NCBI RefSeq assembly: GCF_029227915.1
Contig: NC_079887.1
Location: 16,611,650-16,675,649 of the forward strand
Direction: 5' to 3'
DNA: 64,000 bases
DNA from: Hydractinia symbiolongicarpus
Taxonomy: Eukaryota; Cnidaria; Hydrozoa; Anthoathecata; Hydractiniidae
Part shown: positions 20,201 through 33,200 of the stretch, one piece after another
Numbering within the stretch: the first letter of the stretch is position 1
Layout of the letters: every line of letters starts with the position of its first letter
Notes under the pieces: model-generated
Database searches by the model: none
Seen by the model: only the letters and a program-made list of their open reading frames with translations
Told to the model about the DNA's origin: nothing
Translations under genes and position numbers: made by a program

Positions 20201-21076
20201 TGAAAATCAATTTGATTGTTCGAAAAAAGTCTGTTGACGGCTTATATTAGTGACAAAATAATCGAGACAACATTAAATCTAGAAGTTGACAGATTTAAAA
20301 AATATTGTATTGTTTAGTTCGTAAAGAGGAACGTAATTGTTTAGTCACATTTTTTTTTCGTGTTGTAGGAAGTGTATTCACGTGACGAAGGTAATCTTCC
20401 TGACGACCACGAGAATGACATGTTCGAGAAAGTCACTCGTCAAATTTGCAATCGGATTGATGAAATGGAAGACTCTATTAAACGTGGAACTAAAGCTAGC
20501 AGAGGCGGTGGCGATGTTGGTTCGCCTTTCATGGGCGGGTCGGGTGGCGGGCCAGCTGGTGATGGCGGCGGTGGTGGATTGATGCCAATGTTTCAGCGGC
20601 AAAGTTCGCAGCTGAGTGATGTCAAGAAAAATATCGATGAGTTAAAGAAGTTAATGTTACGCTTTACAAAGATGCCTCAGCAACCGCAACAAAAGTCTTC
20701 TTACCCGGATCCAACGCCAGTTATACACGCACCACCGCCCATGTATAACACTTTACAGCAATCAAGTCCTGCTCCTTCTGGCGGAGGTTACCCTTATCCA
20801 CCAAGTAGGTTGGGGTATACAACAGATCCTGGTGAGGAAGCATTCCCGGGTCCAGGTAGAGGTAGAGGAAAGCGACGTCGTCGAGGGAAGCGTGGACCTG
20901 GCAGCGGATATGAAAGCGACAACTACAGTATCGCTTCAGAACAGGTACCGATGCGATACATGCCACGCCCTCCTAGTCCAGGGTCGGTCAAGTCAGCTCC
21001 TGGTGGTAAAAAGAAGAATAAAAAGAAAACATTAACTGGCAGCTGGGAGGATATTCGAACAGATTTACACGTATGA
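14246..21076 (+). CDS. ankyrin-repeat TRP-family cation channel
   Basis: Eight exons join in frame to 993 aa: 14246-14936, 16642-16803, 17334-17674, 18132-18389, 18671-19046, 19165-19334, 19765-20040, 20369-21076. The N-terminus is hydrophilic. Ankyrin repeats at about residues 155-330 include HGQTCLHEISRG, HGRTPLHLAAA, LQTPMHYAAKN and RRTPLFVAAETG. A Lys/Glu-rich linker follows. Six hydrophobic segments lie near 431-450, 465-484, 547-565, 581-600, 618-640 and 686-710. The fourth ends in an Arg-rich stretch. The pore region lies between the last two, with MGDFNWDG before S6. After S6 comes NLYIALLSDTF and an Ala/Gln-rich helix. The tail is Gly-, Pro- and Arg-rich. This is the TRP architecture (plasma-membrane cation channel). 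It resembles none of TRPA, TRPV or TRPC closely enough for me to assign a subfamily. An in-frame stop at 14204 supports the start. Confidence 0.85.
14937..16641 (+). other. intron 1 of the TRP gene
   Basis: 1.7 kb, AT-rich, donor GTATGT, acceptor CTTTAG. No exon or clear transposon seen. The short open frame at 15153-15344 has no recognised family. Confidence 0.6.
20085..20190. repeat. 53-bp direct tandem repeat in TRP intron 7
   Basis: Two copies of a 53-bp unit (20085-20137 and 20138-20190) starting TCTATAGTGGACACTTGTG, just after the exon 7 donor. No mismatch noticed. Confidence 0.9.
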
Positions 21077-22917
21077 GTAAATTTTATTACGAGTGGTATA
21101 TCATTCATATAGAACTCATTAAGCGCATTAAATCATTTTGGGTGGATGGGGTGGATTGATCGTCATATTAACAGATGATTCACTTCCTGAATTAAATGTA
21201 TACACAAGGTCTTGTACGAACAGTTTCGTACCTTTTTTTTGTAAGCTTTATATCTCAACTTTATTCATTGTAAAATTAGCTTGAGTTTAAGTCCGTATGA
21301 GGCTGGATCAATGTTCTCATGAGTATAGGAAGTAAACTAGTGTTTAAGGAAATTCTCGTGACCTTCATATAAACAGTTATTTAAACAGCGGTGCGGTGTT
21401 TTTCAGTACACTGTAACGAAGTAATTTTTTACCACAAGACTTTTCGTTGTTTGAGTTCCGTTCTTGTCTGTCTTTTATAATATACTATGAGATTATATTG
21501 ACCGACCTGAATTTTAAAATTCCTTATATTTTTTTAACCGGAAAGAGAGGTTTATGCCTGGTTGAGCTACTATAGAGCGAATGCGAACAGCGCATTCTGG
21601 TGTGTTTTCTCACATTTCTGACATATAATTTTGTACTTTTATATCAACTATGTTTAATAACCTGGAAAATAATTTGTCACTTGTTCTTTTTGTTATTCCA
21701 ACGAAGCCGTAGTCATAACTAACCACGTTCCAAGGGCTCTATCCTATCCTAGGGTTTTTTCGCCGTCTTTTGGTAACAAAAGTCTCAGCGATCGGAAGTG
21801 CGAGCAAGCACTTCACGTGATTAAGGTTTGGCAAATGTTAAAAATTGCTTCGTTTTCACTGCTAAAAAGAAGAATGGATGGTGATGATATCTATTTTATA
21901 TAACCCAGATTGTAAAATGAGATGTACCTGATGATAATTGATTGATAGAAATAGTTACTGTATACCTACTCTACATGGCGTCCCTCTGCTAAAGAAAGTG
22001 GGTAAAAAGTCAGGACATTCACATCTTCAACTTCAAAGAAGGTAACTAATAAGTAAGCAAGAAAATTAACTAATGAGTGAGTAAGATTATTGTCAACATG
22101 TAATGTTAGCACGGGACCAATCTGTTGCACTTCCCGGCAAAGTATAGTTTAGTTGTGTGCAGTTAGACAGTTTCCCCATTCCTAACTCAAAGCTTACCCG
22201 AAAACAAAACAAAAGGAGCAGCGTAGGGAGTTCTTGACTTTTTGTGATAGCAGCTCTAACATCAAGCAACAAACCCTTAGCAGGGCGTTATTTTCCATAG
22301 TTTAAATTTTTACGAAAAAATTCGTTAAATTTGGCCAAAATGTAGTGTTTTAAGTCATCGTCACATAAATATGTTAGTATTTTGTTATGCTCCATATCCT
22401 TCAACTTTATGTATCTCATTAAAAAGAGTGTTGTTTTTCTTGCGTTCATTGAAAAAGAAAAACTGACCCCACTTATTTCTTTCCATTTTTTTTATTTGGT
22501 AAACGGGCGTAATCGAACATGCGCAGAGGAGTCGCTTAGTAACTTTTCTTGGTAACAAAAAAGATAGTAATGAGTGATTTGTATATATTGGAAAACACTG
22601 ACTCAAACTGCAAATATGTGCCTTGTAATGTATTGTTTATATAACGCGCGCTCAAGCAACGCCCGCTCCCCCCCCCCCCTTTCTTGATTTGCATGACGCG
22701 TAAATGAATATATGATGTCATTTTACTAAATGTGGATTTCAAATTGACCAACCATCGGGAGGCGAAGAACAAATTAAAAATGGTAGCTGTCAAATGAACT
22801 AACAACATTGGAACAGAATTACGAGCAAGGTGCGAATGAATGTTGGAAATCTAAATTTTCTTCTTGATAATGTGTTATAAAGTTATCTATTGAAAGCTAT
22901 TTTATTGACATATAACA
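21077..22917. other. intergenic between TRP and Bcr genes
   Basis: TRP 3' UTR and Bcr 5' region. Includes a poly-C tract of ten at about 22670 next to CG-bearing sequence (ATAACGCGCGC, about 22640), which may belong to the Bcr promoter. No exon recognised on either strand. Confidence 0.45.
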
Positions 22918-24295
22918 ATGGATTTAAAAAAAAAATTTATTCTCGAATGGAATGCAATATTTCCAGGTGCTAAACTTCCAAACTTATCATTTTTCAATTC
23001 AAAGCAATCGTTTGAGCAAGAATTTGTTCTCACTCAAAAGCGTGTTTCTGAACTAAAGTTAATTTTACAGAAAGAAGAGTTTTTACTTTCAACATTTCAC
23101 AAACTTAAAGATGACAAAAACTTTCAAAATATGGGGCAGTCTCTGACTCCTGCAGAAGAGTTAGTTCCCCCGGGACAGCTTTTATCAATAAGTGATCAGT
23201 TGTATAGTCCCAGGTATGATATGGCAGATGAAAAGGCAGATGTGTTTACGTCAACATTTTCAAGTTTTAGACCACCTTCCAAGTCCCACTCCAACATTTC
23301 TTTAGAAGCAACCACATCAACTTTGCCAAACGATGAACATACACGCATACACACCAAGTCCCTTTCCTTAGATGATAGTGAGTTAAAAATTAAGCCGAGA
23401 AGACGCTCCACAGATCCTGAGACTCGCTTTGCAAATCCTCCCAAACCTGCACCAAGGTTGCTCACTAGAAACAGTGCTATTAGAAGAGTTTCCCTTGACA
23501 GTGGTCTTACCAACACCAAAAGAACTGTAAAAGACAGTGGAGAATTAAAAACAATGAGCAATATTGATTTAAGCTTGTCAGCAAAGTTGTTGCCAAGTCA
23601 AGACAATGAAGAAGTTGTAGAAGAAATTAGTAACATTTTAAAGGATTCTTTGGTATCAGATAACAAAACAGAGGAATATGAGCATATATACACTGATATC
23701 ACTGACCTAAGTATTACCAAACCTCCCCTGGCCAAACCTGATGTTGAAAGTGAATATGTTGAGCATGAACTTCTGGAAAATCAAGAACAATTGTATGAAA
23801 ATGCTAATATGAAGCCGAAGATAGAACTGCTTGTTGATAATAGTGAACCACAAGAAACTGTTTTTAGTGCAAGGCAAGAAAAACTATGCAGAGAAAGGAA
23901 GAGACTTGGTTCACAAGACAGACAGGCATTTTTGTTTTCAGATGATTTGGATGTTACATCAGCAACAAATGAAGCAAATAAAGATGTTAATAAAAATGGT
24001 CTTGATATGGAAGCAATATTAAATAGCTCTCATGAAAGTCTTGTGGATGATCTTGAAGACGAGGTTATTGAAACACCAGACATAATCATTAATAATCATC
24101 AAGTTGAAGAAGACTATGATGATGATGAACATATCTATGCAAATGTTGACGATTTTTCAATACGAGGTAAAGACAGTGATAATGATAGTGATCATGAGCC
24201 CTTGAGTGGCTTGCCTTCTCCGAATTATCGTGAGATGACATCAGATGAGATTGCTTTCCTGCAAAAACATAATAGTGATGATGACCATTCCCATG
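22918..24295 (+). CDS. BCR: Bcr exon 1: oligomerisation coiled coil and disordered region
   Basis: 459 codons in one exon. Residues 1-70 align by eye with the Bcr N-terminal coiled coil: a Trp near the start (EWNAIFPG), then a heptad-like helix with SFEQEF and VSELKLIL. Residues 75-460 are acidic and Ser-rich, with a Pro-rich NPPKPAPR and several Tyr motifs: YEHIY (254-258), YENA (Tyr293), YANV (Tyr407). The donor at 24296 leaves phase 1. Confidence 0.9.
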
Positions 24296-27200
24296 GTAAA
24301 TTTATTTGAAATGTCTATCTTTTTTTTATGCTTTAAATATATTCTATAGGTTTTCACAAATGTCACAATGACAAATGTCACAATGTACTCAAATGTCACA
24401 ATAGATTAGTGGTTATAGCTCTCGTACTCTGTGCGGGAGACCGGGGTTCGATTCCTCTTGTGAGGGAAATTGGAGAGATGACACACTGTGTGGGCTGTTG
24501 GATGTTTCCGGGAGTTGTCTAGTAGAGCGCGTGTCTTAATTGGGTCTGCATAGCTTAAAATGAGAATTAAATACTCTAGGACTCTCTATCTAAGCCTCCT
24601 GGAAATAATAGAGAGGGTATATCCCTCAATATTTGTGAGGCTAGCCATGTAAAATATGCACATCTATCTCTACTTTTGGAAACTATATAGAAACTTTATA
24701 CATATATTCCAATTTAGGCCTGACCATAAATGGCGCACTCACACATGGCATAATTGGTTGAGGTGTGCAGTAAAATCCACACCAAATCTTGTCTGTCATG
24801 AACAATGTATTTTTTTTTAAAAAAATCAGGAAGAGTTTTACTATTAAACATTCAGTTATTTAAATTCATTGTTAATTATATAGTAGTAGACTATATAACT
24901 TAATCAGGAAATTAATCTTTACATGAATAAAATTTCAAAAATTTTAAGAGTATATGTCCATATTGCAAAAATTAGTTTCTGTCAAAACTGTTGGAAAACT
25001 TGCTTTCCACCAAATTTGCATCAATCAATTCTAGCTAAATTTGGATTTTTTTCTGTCTTAAAAAATCTTTTACACTATTTTTTCTTCAGGTTTACCCAGT
25101 GGATTTTAACTTCAGCAATCTTTATTTTATGTCTCCTACATAAAAGCCTTAGGAGAACAGTATAAATCAAGAGGAAAAATGTCATTTCATTCTTTTTTGC
25201 TAAATTCACTAAATTTAAATCTAGCAAAGTATTTAAACTTGCTAACTTCACAATAGTTCTTTAAAAAATTAATTTCCTTGGGTTTCAGGATTCTTGGCAT
25301 AAAAAACGCAATCATTATAATAATTTTCAAGGACTAAACAAAGTAGAATTTTGTTACAATTTTGTCAGCCTTGTATGCACTATATATCTATCTTATTCAT
25401 TTTTATCTCATTATAACGTGTACGATAAATTGCAGCAATGTAGAGGATATATATAGTCATATTCATTATTATCTTTAAGTTAAAAAAAGGAAGTTTGTAT
25501 CATCAACATTTAAATTGTATTTTTAATATTACAGCAATTAATAATTAAGTCTGAGACACAAGGTTGTGAAATACATGTCAATAACACCCACGAAAAAATA
25601 CCTGCAATACTGCTTTATTCATGATCATGATCATCATCATTAATGACCCTCTTCCAATCTGATCTAGACTGTGTTAGATCTAAACTCAACTTCCTCTGTA
25701 TCAAGTCTGTCCTTATAACCTTCTGCCAAGTCTTTCTCGATATGCCTCTGGGCTTTGCCCCAGGAACTATCAAGTCTCTACACTTTCTTACCCAATTACC
25801 CCCTTCCATTCTTTCCAAGTGCTCCAGCCAATTCAATCTTCTTATCTGGATAACATCCTTAATTCTACGGATACTCAACCTGCTTCTTAGCTCATCTGAA
25901 CTCTTTCTATCTCTCAGACTGGTGTTACACATCCACCTAACCATTCCCATATCATTCCTTTATAAACGGTCAAGATCTTCCTGCTTCACTGCCCATGTCT
26001 CACTACCGTACAACATAACACTTTTTACACAGGTCTCATACAACCTACCTTTTAACTCAATTGACAAGACTCTGCTAGTCAACAAAGGAAGTAACTCTCT
26101 GAACTTTTTCCAAGCAGAACCTGTCCTGCAAGTATTACTATTATAAACAATTTTTATACAGGATATAGATTTTCAATATATACAATATTGCTATTAACAA
26201 ACGTCCTGTCTTTAAAAATAATAATAAAAATATAGTAAGGTAAAAGTATATATTATATAAGCAATAAAAATAAAACTAGTTAAAAAGTACCTATATATAC
26301 ATATATACATATATATGCATATATACATATATATGCATATATACATATATATGCATATATACATATATATACATATATACATATATATACATATATACAT
26401 ATATTTACATATATACATATATATATACTGTGTTGTAGATGAATCTGACTCAGACGAACTCTCAAGCAGTGCTCCCTCCAAAGTGTTGTGTCGGACAAGA
26501 CAAAATAGTTCTAGTGAATTGCTGCGTACATCTAGTCAGGACATCAAGAAAGTGAGAAATGGCAGTTCGCCTGCAAAGTCGGTAAGCTGAATTTTTAAAA
26601 GGCAATTTTTGTGAAATGTTCATGAAAATAATTTTCCTGTTCTGTTTCCAATGCATGTATTTATATTGTAATATGCATGAATTTTCTTTTTTCTTTTGTA
26701 TTAGTTTTATAAGTTGTATATTATGTTATAAAGATATATCTTGATTTTTTAGCAGCTGCATGATGGAAGTGAGGGGGAAGAAAAGGAATTGATCAAAGCT
26801 AGTCGAATGCGAAAGTATCTGGTAATGAACTTATTGGATAGCGAAAAATGTTATTATGACTGTTTGGAGATCCTAATAAAGGTAAAATATTTTTGTTTAC
26901 ATCAGCAATATTGGGATGTTTTTATTGTAAATTCCGGCTGTGCTTATGTTATCTTAAAAACCCATGGAATTCACCCAGCACTACTTGCAGCTACCACCTT
27001 TGGCATGGACTTGTCGTTACGTAATGGAAAACCCATTGGTTTTCCTATCCTTAAAATTCTCCTTTGAAACAAATTAAATAAAAATGTATTATATTTGCTA
27101 TTTCATGGAGCATAACTTTTTTCTTGTGGGCAGACAAACAAAATACAGCTATTATTATAAAGATTATAGTATCAAAAATACTGCATGGGGAAGGAATATA

Positions 27201-30200
27201 TTGCATTCTCCTTTTTGATGACTTTGTAATTTAAAATGACAGGTGTCTTAAATATGACATTCACATTTGATTTCCACACCTTCCTTGGTCAATGAAAGGT
27301 GTTTTCCCAGTTGTTTCAATCACTAAAGTATTCTCAGTATGTCTTTGAATAGTGAAAATGTACATGTCAGAATATGTTTTCAATTAGCATTAAAACATGT
27401 TTATTGCAGCAGAATGGCATTTTTAAAAATCATAACATGACAATATATATACTTTTTTATGAACTATTTTCAGTTAGCAAAGATTTGTCCATTTTTTACA
27501 AAACGTTAAATAGCTTGTGGAAAAACTCACTTGATTTAGTAAAAATAATATTTATAGAGATAAAATAATAATTGTAATCAATAATCAAATCTTTGTTTTA
27601 TTAATTAACCATGATTTAAATTATGGCGAATGACCAATATTGTCATTCTTTCAAAGAACTGTTTTACTAACATGAACATGCTTGTTTAATAATCTAACTC
27701 AGTTGCTTGACTTTTCAAATTTTCAGCCAGCACAGTCTTAGCCACAGCCCTTAGCAACTGTGTACACCTAACACTTCACTTCATGGTTTCAATTTAGAGC
27801 CTGTAGCACTGCTGAAAGTTTATAAGGCTTTTTTGGAGAGACAAGCAATGACATGCCCTCTTTGCTGCAGACATGCCAAAGTAAAGCCTGATCTCAGCAT
27901 TGCGAATAAATCCACAAACAGTTGTGATTTACCTATTCATAACCTTTTTGACGATGACACTTACATATTGCCTGAAAATGTTTGTGCAACACCTCTGTTA
28001 TTTATGTGCAATTCTGAAGACTTATTATTTTGTACTGAATTGTACTTTCAACATTTAAAACTGTAGAATTAGATAATTCGACAGAATTTAAAGCAAGAAA
28101 CACAATTTATTTATGTTTTAGTTTATGAAACCCCTTCGTGTATCAACTGAATCATCACAGCCAATCATTTCAGCAGCTGACTTTAAGTTGATATTCCACA
28201 GAGCAGATGAGTTGTTCACCATTCACAAGGATTTCATTATGGCTCTTGAACCGAGAATAGCCAATTGGACAGATGGTCAAGTGATTGGGGATTTGTTTTT
28301 GATGATTGTAAGTTGTTTTATTTTTGTATTTAGAATTTGACTGCCCAGAAACTTCATGGGACAAATCAATGTATCTAAAATTTGATTTACAATTTTTTCT
28401 AATCTTTTACTGCATTTCTTCAGTCTAACTGGTGAATGGATAAAATGATGAAAGGTGCTTAGAAGCCATGAAATACAACTTAGTTTTACTGACATAAATT
28501 ATTTTTTTAGGATAGATCCTCATAAAGTCTGAAAACTTCCACCACATTTTCTTATTTGTCTCTCTTCAAGCTTTTTCTCATCGAACATTCTGAATGACTA
28601 AATCAACCTTATACCTTCTAACAATATATTTAACACTCTAAACTGTCTTTTTAGTTAGTGTACTCATCACATCTGCCATTCCCACAGCAGTTTCTTATGC
28701 TTCCTTCACCCCACAGCTTTTTAATGTCGGTACATGTTCCCTTACAACTTCATGAAGATTGGCCTAATTCGAAGCAAGCACAGTTTTTTAGGCAATACCA
28801 GAATAATAACTCTTTGTTCCTCTGTACTGGTCAAGTTACCTTTATTGTCATATATGCATACGTTAATCTATCTCGTCCAGCTAGCTTGAGCAACTTACTA
28901 TGATGTTTTTCCCTAGCTCAATGCTTTGCTTCTAACCACCAGAAGTTTTTACTCTAATAATTTCTTTTTTTCTTGCACTCTTTTTACAGTCTTAACAGCA
29001 ACTTATGAATATGCCTTTTAAAATTACTTAAATAATCACCTTTTTTTGCCTTTGTTGAGCTCTGTAACAAAAGATCCCTGCTAGGTGCATTTATTCACAG
29101 GACACAATCATTTTTGATGATGACCGTATTAACTTGCAAAAGTCTTAATATAATAAAGTGTCAACATAATTAGCAATGTGCCAGCTGGGTAACAGCTGCC
29201 AATGCTCAAATTTTATCAACTCTGGTTCTGCAATATAATTAAACATTGTTCCTCCCTATGGGATACAGAATTTATTTTAATTCAGGTTTCTTGCTATATG
29301 AAAAATTTGAATTCGACTTTTTAGATGCATGGTTTTGATTTGTATTCTACCTATATTGGAAACTATAAACATGCCATGGAGACAATAGCTAAATGTAGAA
29401 ATGCTAATCAACAATTTGCTGCCATTATGGACCAAGTAAGTTACAAAACATTATTTTTTTTTTAAAAAAAGCCACTTTTAAATGCCAGATTTAATATATT
29501 TTTTCCTAAAAACAAATAGTCTGAAAGTACATTAAATTCTATGGTCTGAAAGGTTTGTGTAAACAAATAGGCTATTGTAGAGTAACTAAGGACACTGCAG
29601 TAGAAATTATTTTGAATTGAGAAAGTCATAAATAGAAAAAAGCAATGTTTTGTGCTTGTTTTTAAATGAGAATTATAATTACTTCTTGCATTGCAGTTTG
29701 CAGAAAGGTTAAATTACAACAATTGCTAGTGTAGGTGGTATTGAAAAGTACATTGAGATTCTGTTTCTTACAATATATATTAGTTCAAAGATGCAGTACT
29801 GAAAATGATACATGGTTAATAATATTATGATAATGTTTATAGGTTTATAAAAATGCAATTAATAAATTAGATCTATACCTTTCTGTAATGATTGATAATA
29901 TTTTTTATAGGATATTCGGATTGCTTCTCTGAAAGATCCTTTGAAACTTGATGGTATGCTACAAAAATAATTACTATCCTTATAAGTTTTATTCATTACG
30001 TTCAATATAAGGCCACAGGCTAGAAATAGGCTAAATTCTCTTGTACACAGGCATTAAGGGTCAATAAATATGGCCTTATGCATGCTGTGTGCAAATGAAA
30101 TTAGGCATGTTGCCAGGTTAATTGTGTGTTTCCAAAAAAGGTCAAATCTCACTTAAATTTTTGTTGTTGGCAGCAATTAAAAAAATAGTGTAGTGTGGCG

Positions 30201-33200
30201 TGCACAACTTTTCAAGCAGTATTGGTGACACTTACCATTACAATAAAAACTTGAATGATGATTGTTTACTTTCTTAGGTTTGTTGTATAAACCTGTGGAC
30301 AGAATGACACAGTACTCTCTCATACTTAATGTAAGTTGTGTCCCTGGTTGCAAAGCTAACGTTAGAAAAAACATTCATATTACAGCCGTGCTGTTTTTTT
30401 AATTTCCTAGGATTTGATGAAGTATACGTCACCTGACCATCCCGATCATCCACTCATTGTTGAAGTTAGTGGTGCTTTATTTGACCTTTTCGAGCAAGTC
30501 AACGTGGACACGTCCAAAAAGGTAAATACTAGTATTGTTAAACAAGATCAAAATTAGAATATGAAGACTAAAGAAATGTCTTGTTATTTTTTACTGGATA
30601 ATTTTTAGTTCTTGAAATTTAAAAAGGGGGCTGATTTATGATGTATAGTGAGGAGCCACTTCCGTCCCCCATTTATTTTGCTGTGCATGGTTCACTAAAA
30701 CGAAAAACTGACAAATGTGAATTATCTTAAATAAACTTATACATTAATTCACTAAGAGGTAAAAATGCTTTACTTAATTTTCCAAAATTCAAACTATTTA
30801 TAGATTATTTGGTAAAAACATTGTGCAATTTTTGTCAAAATAGTAAGACAACAATGTAATATATTTATTTTAGCAATATATTTCGAAGTATTACTTCATC
30901 ATCAGGCTGTAAGTAAAAGTATATAAACAGTAAAACTGCTAATTAAAAAGTATTCACATCACATATCAACATCTACCTACATACACTATACACAAGTAAA
31001 AAGGTATTAAATGATTAAAACTGAACGCAAAATCTCTTCTTGAGAATAACCAGTACCCTCCATTGTTTTACGAAGAAATTATTGAGAAGACCCTGGAAAA
31101 GATATACCGACCGAAACCACCTATAGTAGAAGAATGTAACGACGATGAAGCAGAGAGAAAACTTGTTTTTCTTCAATATCGCGGGAGGGTGACGGAGAAA
31201 TTGGAACACTCGTTAAAACGCATCAATGCACCATGCAAAATTGTCTCTACAATTAAGAAAATAAAATCAGTTCTACCATCATTGAAAGCACCTGTGGCGA
31301 AGCCTATGCAGAGCGGTTTAGTGTACAAAATAACGTGTTCACGATGTTTATCGTGTTATGTGGGGCAGACTACCCAACATCTTTTAACCTGTATCAAAGA
31401 GCATAAATATACTGTGGTGGGACGTCATTTCAAGACATGTAATGTGGAGCTATCAATCAATCATGCAGAAATAATGGCAAAATCGATTAAGTCGGATATC
31501 ATTTAATGACACTGGAGGCACTTTTCATTCGTGAAATAAAGCCTAAAATAAACACAAAGGACGAGTTTAAAAGCTGTGAATTAGTAATAAAAAGTTTAAT
31601 TATGAGTTATCCCTCATGGGAGTTTAAATCATTTAATAAATTTTTACTTGTGTATAGTGTATGTAGGTAGATGTTGATATGTGATATGAATACTTTTTAT
31701 TTAGCAGCTTTACTGTTTATATACTTTTACTTATAGCCTCATGATGAAGTAATACTTCAAAATATATTGCTAAAATAAATATATTACATTGTTGCTTGCA
31801 TACTATTTATAAATTATCATGCATCCCCCAATTAATTTTCCCTTCCCTCAAAAAAGTATGGGTAAATTTTAGATCATTTAAACTATGATTTAATGTCTAT
31901 GACACCTTAAAATTCTGAAAAACACGGAAATGATAGCATCAATTTCTATATATATATTAAAAATCACATCAAAATCTGAGGCATAAAGTAAAGGTTCTAT
32001 GTTACGTTGTATCTAGAAACGCAGACAAAGACAACTGCTGAAAGAAACATTTGCTGTTGAAATTGTTGATGGTGAAAGAAGAGCGAGAAGCCTAATTTTG
32101 TTTAATGACGTCATTATAGCAGCAAAACTAAAATCAACGAGGTATGATGGCTGATGAATTTTAGGAAAAAATAAACACATAAATATTTTAACTCAGTTAC
32201 TGCACCTTTCACTTGCATTTTTAATATTGGTCTTGTAACAGGTTATCAGTTAATAAAAATAATTGTTGTTTCTGTTTTAGAGATTCATATGTATGTAAAT
32301 GGTATGCTGCTCTTGCTGATATACATTTAAAACCTGTGCCAGAATCTGAAAGTATGATATGACTTGAATAATTTTGCAAATTGAAAAGTGTATGCTAAAC
32401 ATCAATCTGATGTTAGGGTAAATTATTTGACGTGACTCATTAATATTTGGAAATAGAAAATATTTTAGACTTATTTGTTTTCCATCAAGGTGTCTGTTTT
32501 GCCATATTATTTTAAATTTTTCATAAAAGTTTTTAAAAGATCACACATGCCATAAGTAACACGATTTTAGAATTCATGAGAAATTTAAGCTGTAAGGAGG
32601 TATAATTATAAAATTTTAGATTGTAACGCCAAAGATATCATCCTTCAAAAAGTCATAGGCGTTTCTGGATGGCATAAAAAGTACCTGAAATTTCGTCTAG
32701 GGGCAGTGATTCACAAATTAAGCCAAATCCATTTTTTTATTGATTCAGAATGCATTATCTGTTTCTTTACATCAATGAAAACTAATGGCATGACATTTGT
32801 TTGTATTCACCTTGGAATAAATGCAAACATATAACTGGACCGGAGATTCATAACTTTAATCACCATTTTCTCGATTTTTATTGTTTTTAAAATAATGAGG
32901 GTGTTTACAACCATATTGAACTACATTGGAAATTCTTCAAATTTGGTCCAGTTATTAGTTACATGATTTAAACAATTTTGTCTTTAGAACATGGTACTTT
33001 TTTGCACCAATATGCACCAATATTTATAAAGTACCTTGAATTTTTATGTCCGTAATTTTATTTTTGCTGATAAGGGATGGTGACATCTGGATAATATTTA
33101 TTTTCTGATTTTGAGCTACCTAGTAACATGCCAGCACTCAAGGGAAACATTTGTTATTAAATAATTAAGTGATAAAGTACAAGTAGCTATATGTATTATA

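Noticed and set aside
20378-20602. Minus-strand frame over the TRP tail
   Set aside because: Shadow caused by the Gly-rich coding sequence.
23196-23561. 121-codon minus-strand frame
   Set aside because: Shadow of Bcr exon 1.
24405-24460. tRNA gene
   Set aside because: The B box is perfect, but acceptor and D arms cannot be paired. It reads as the head of a SINE.
25643-26146. 167-codon plus-strand frame
   Set aside because: Antisense of the LINE fragment at 25615-26150.
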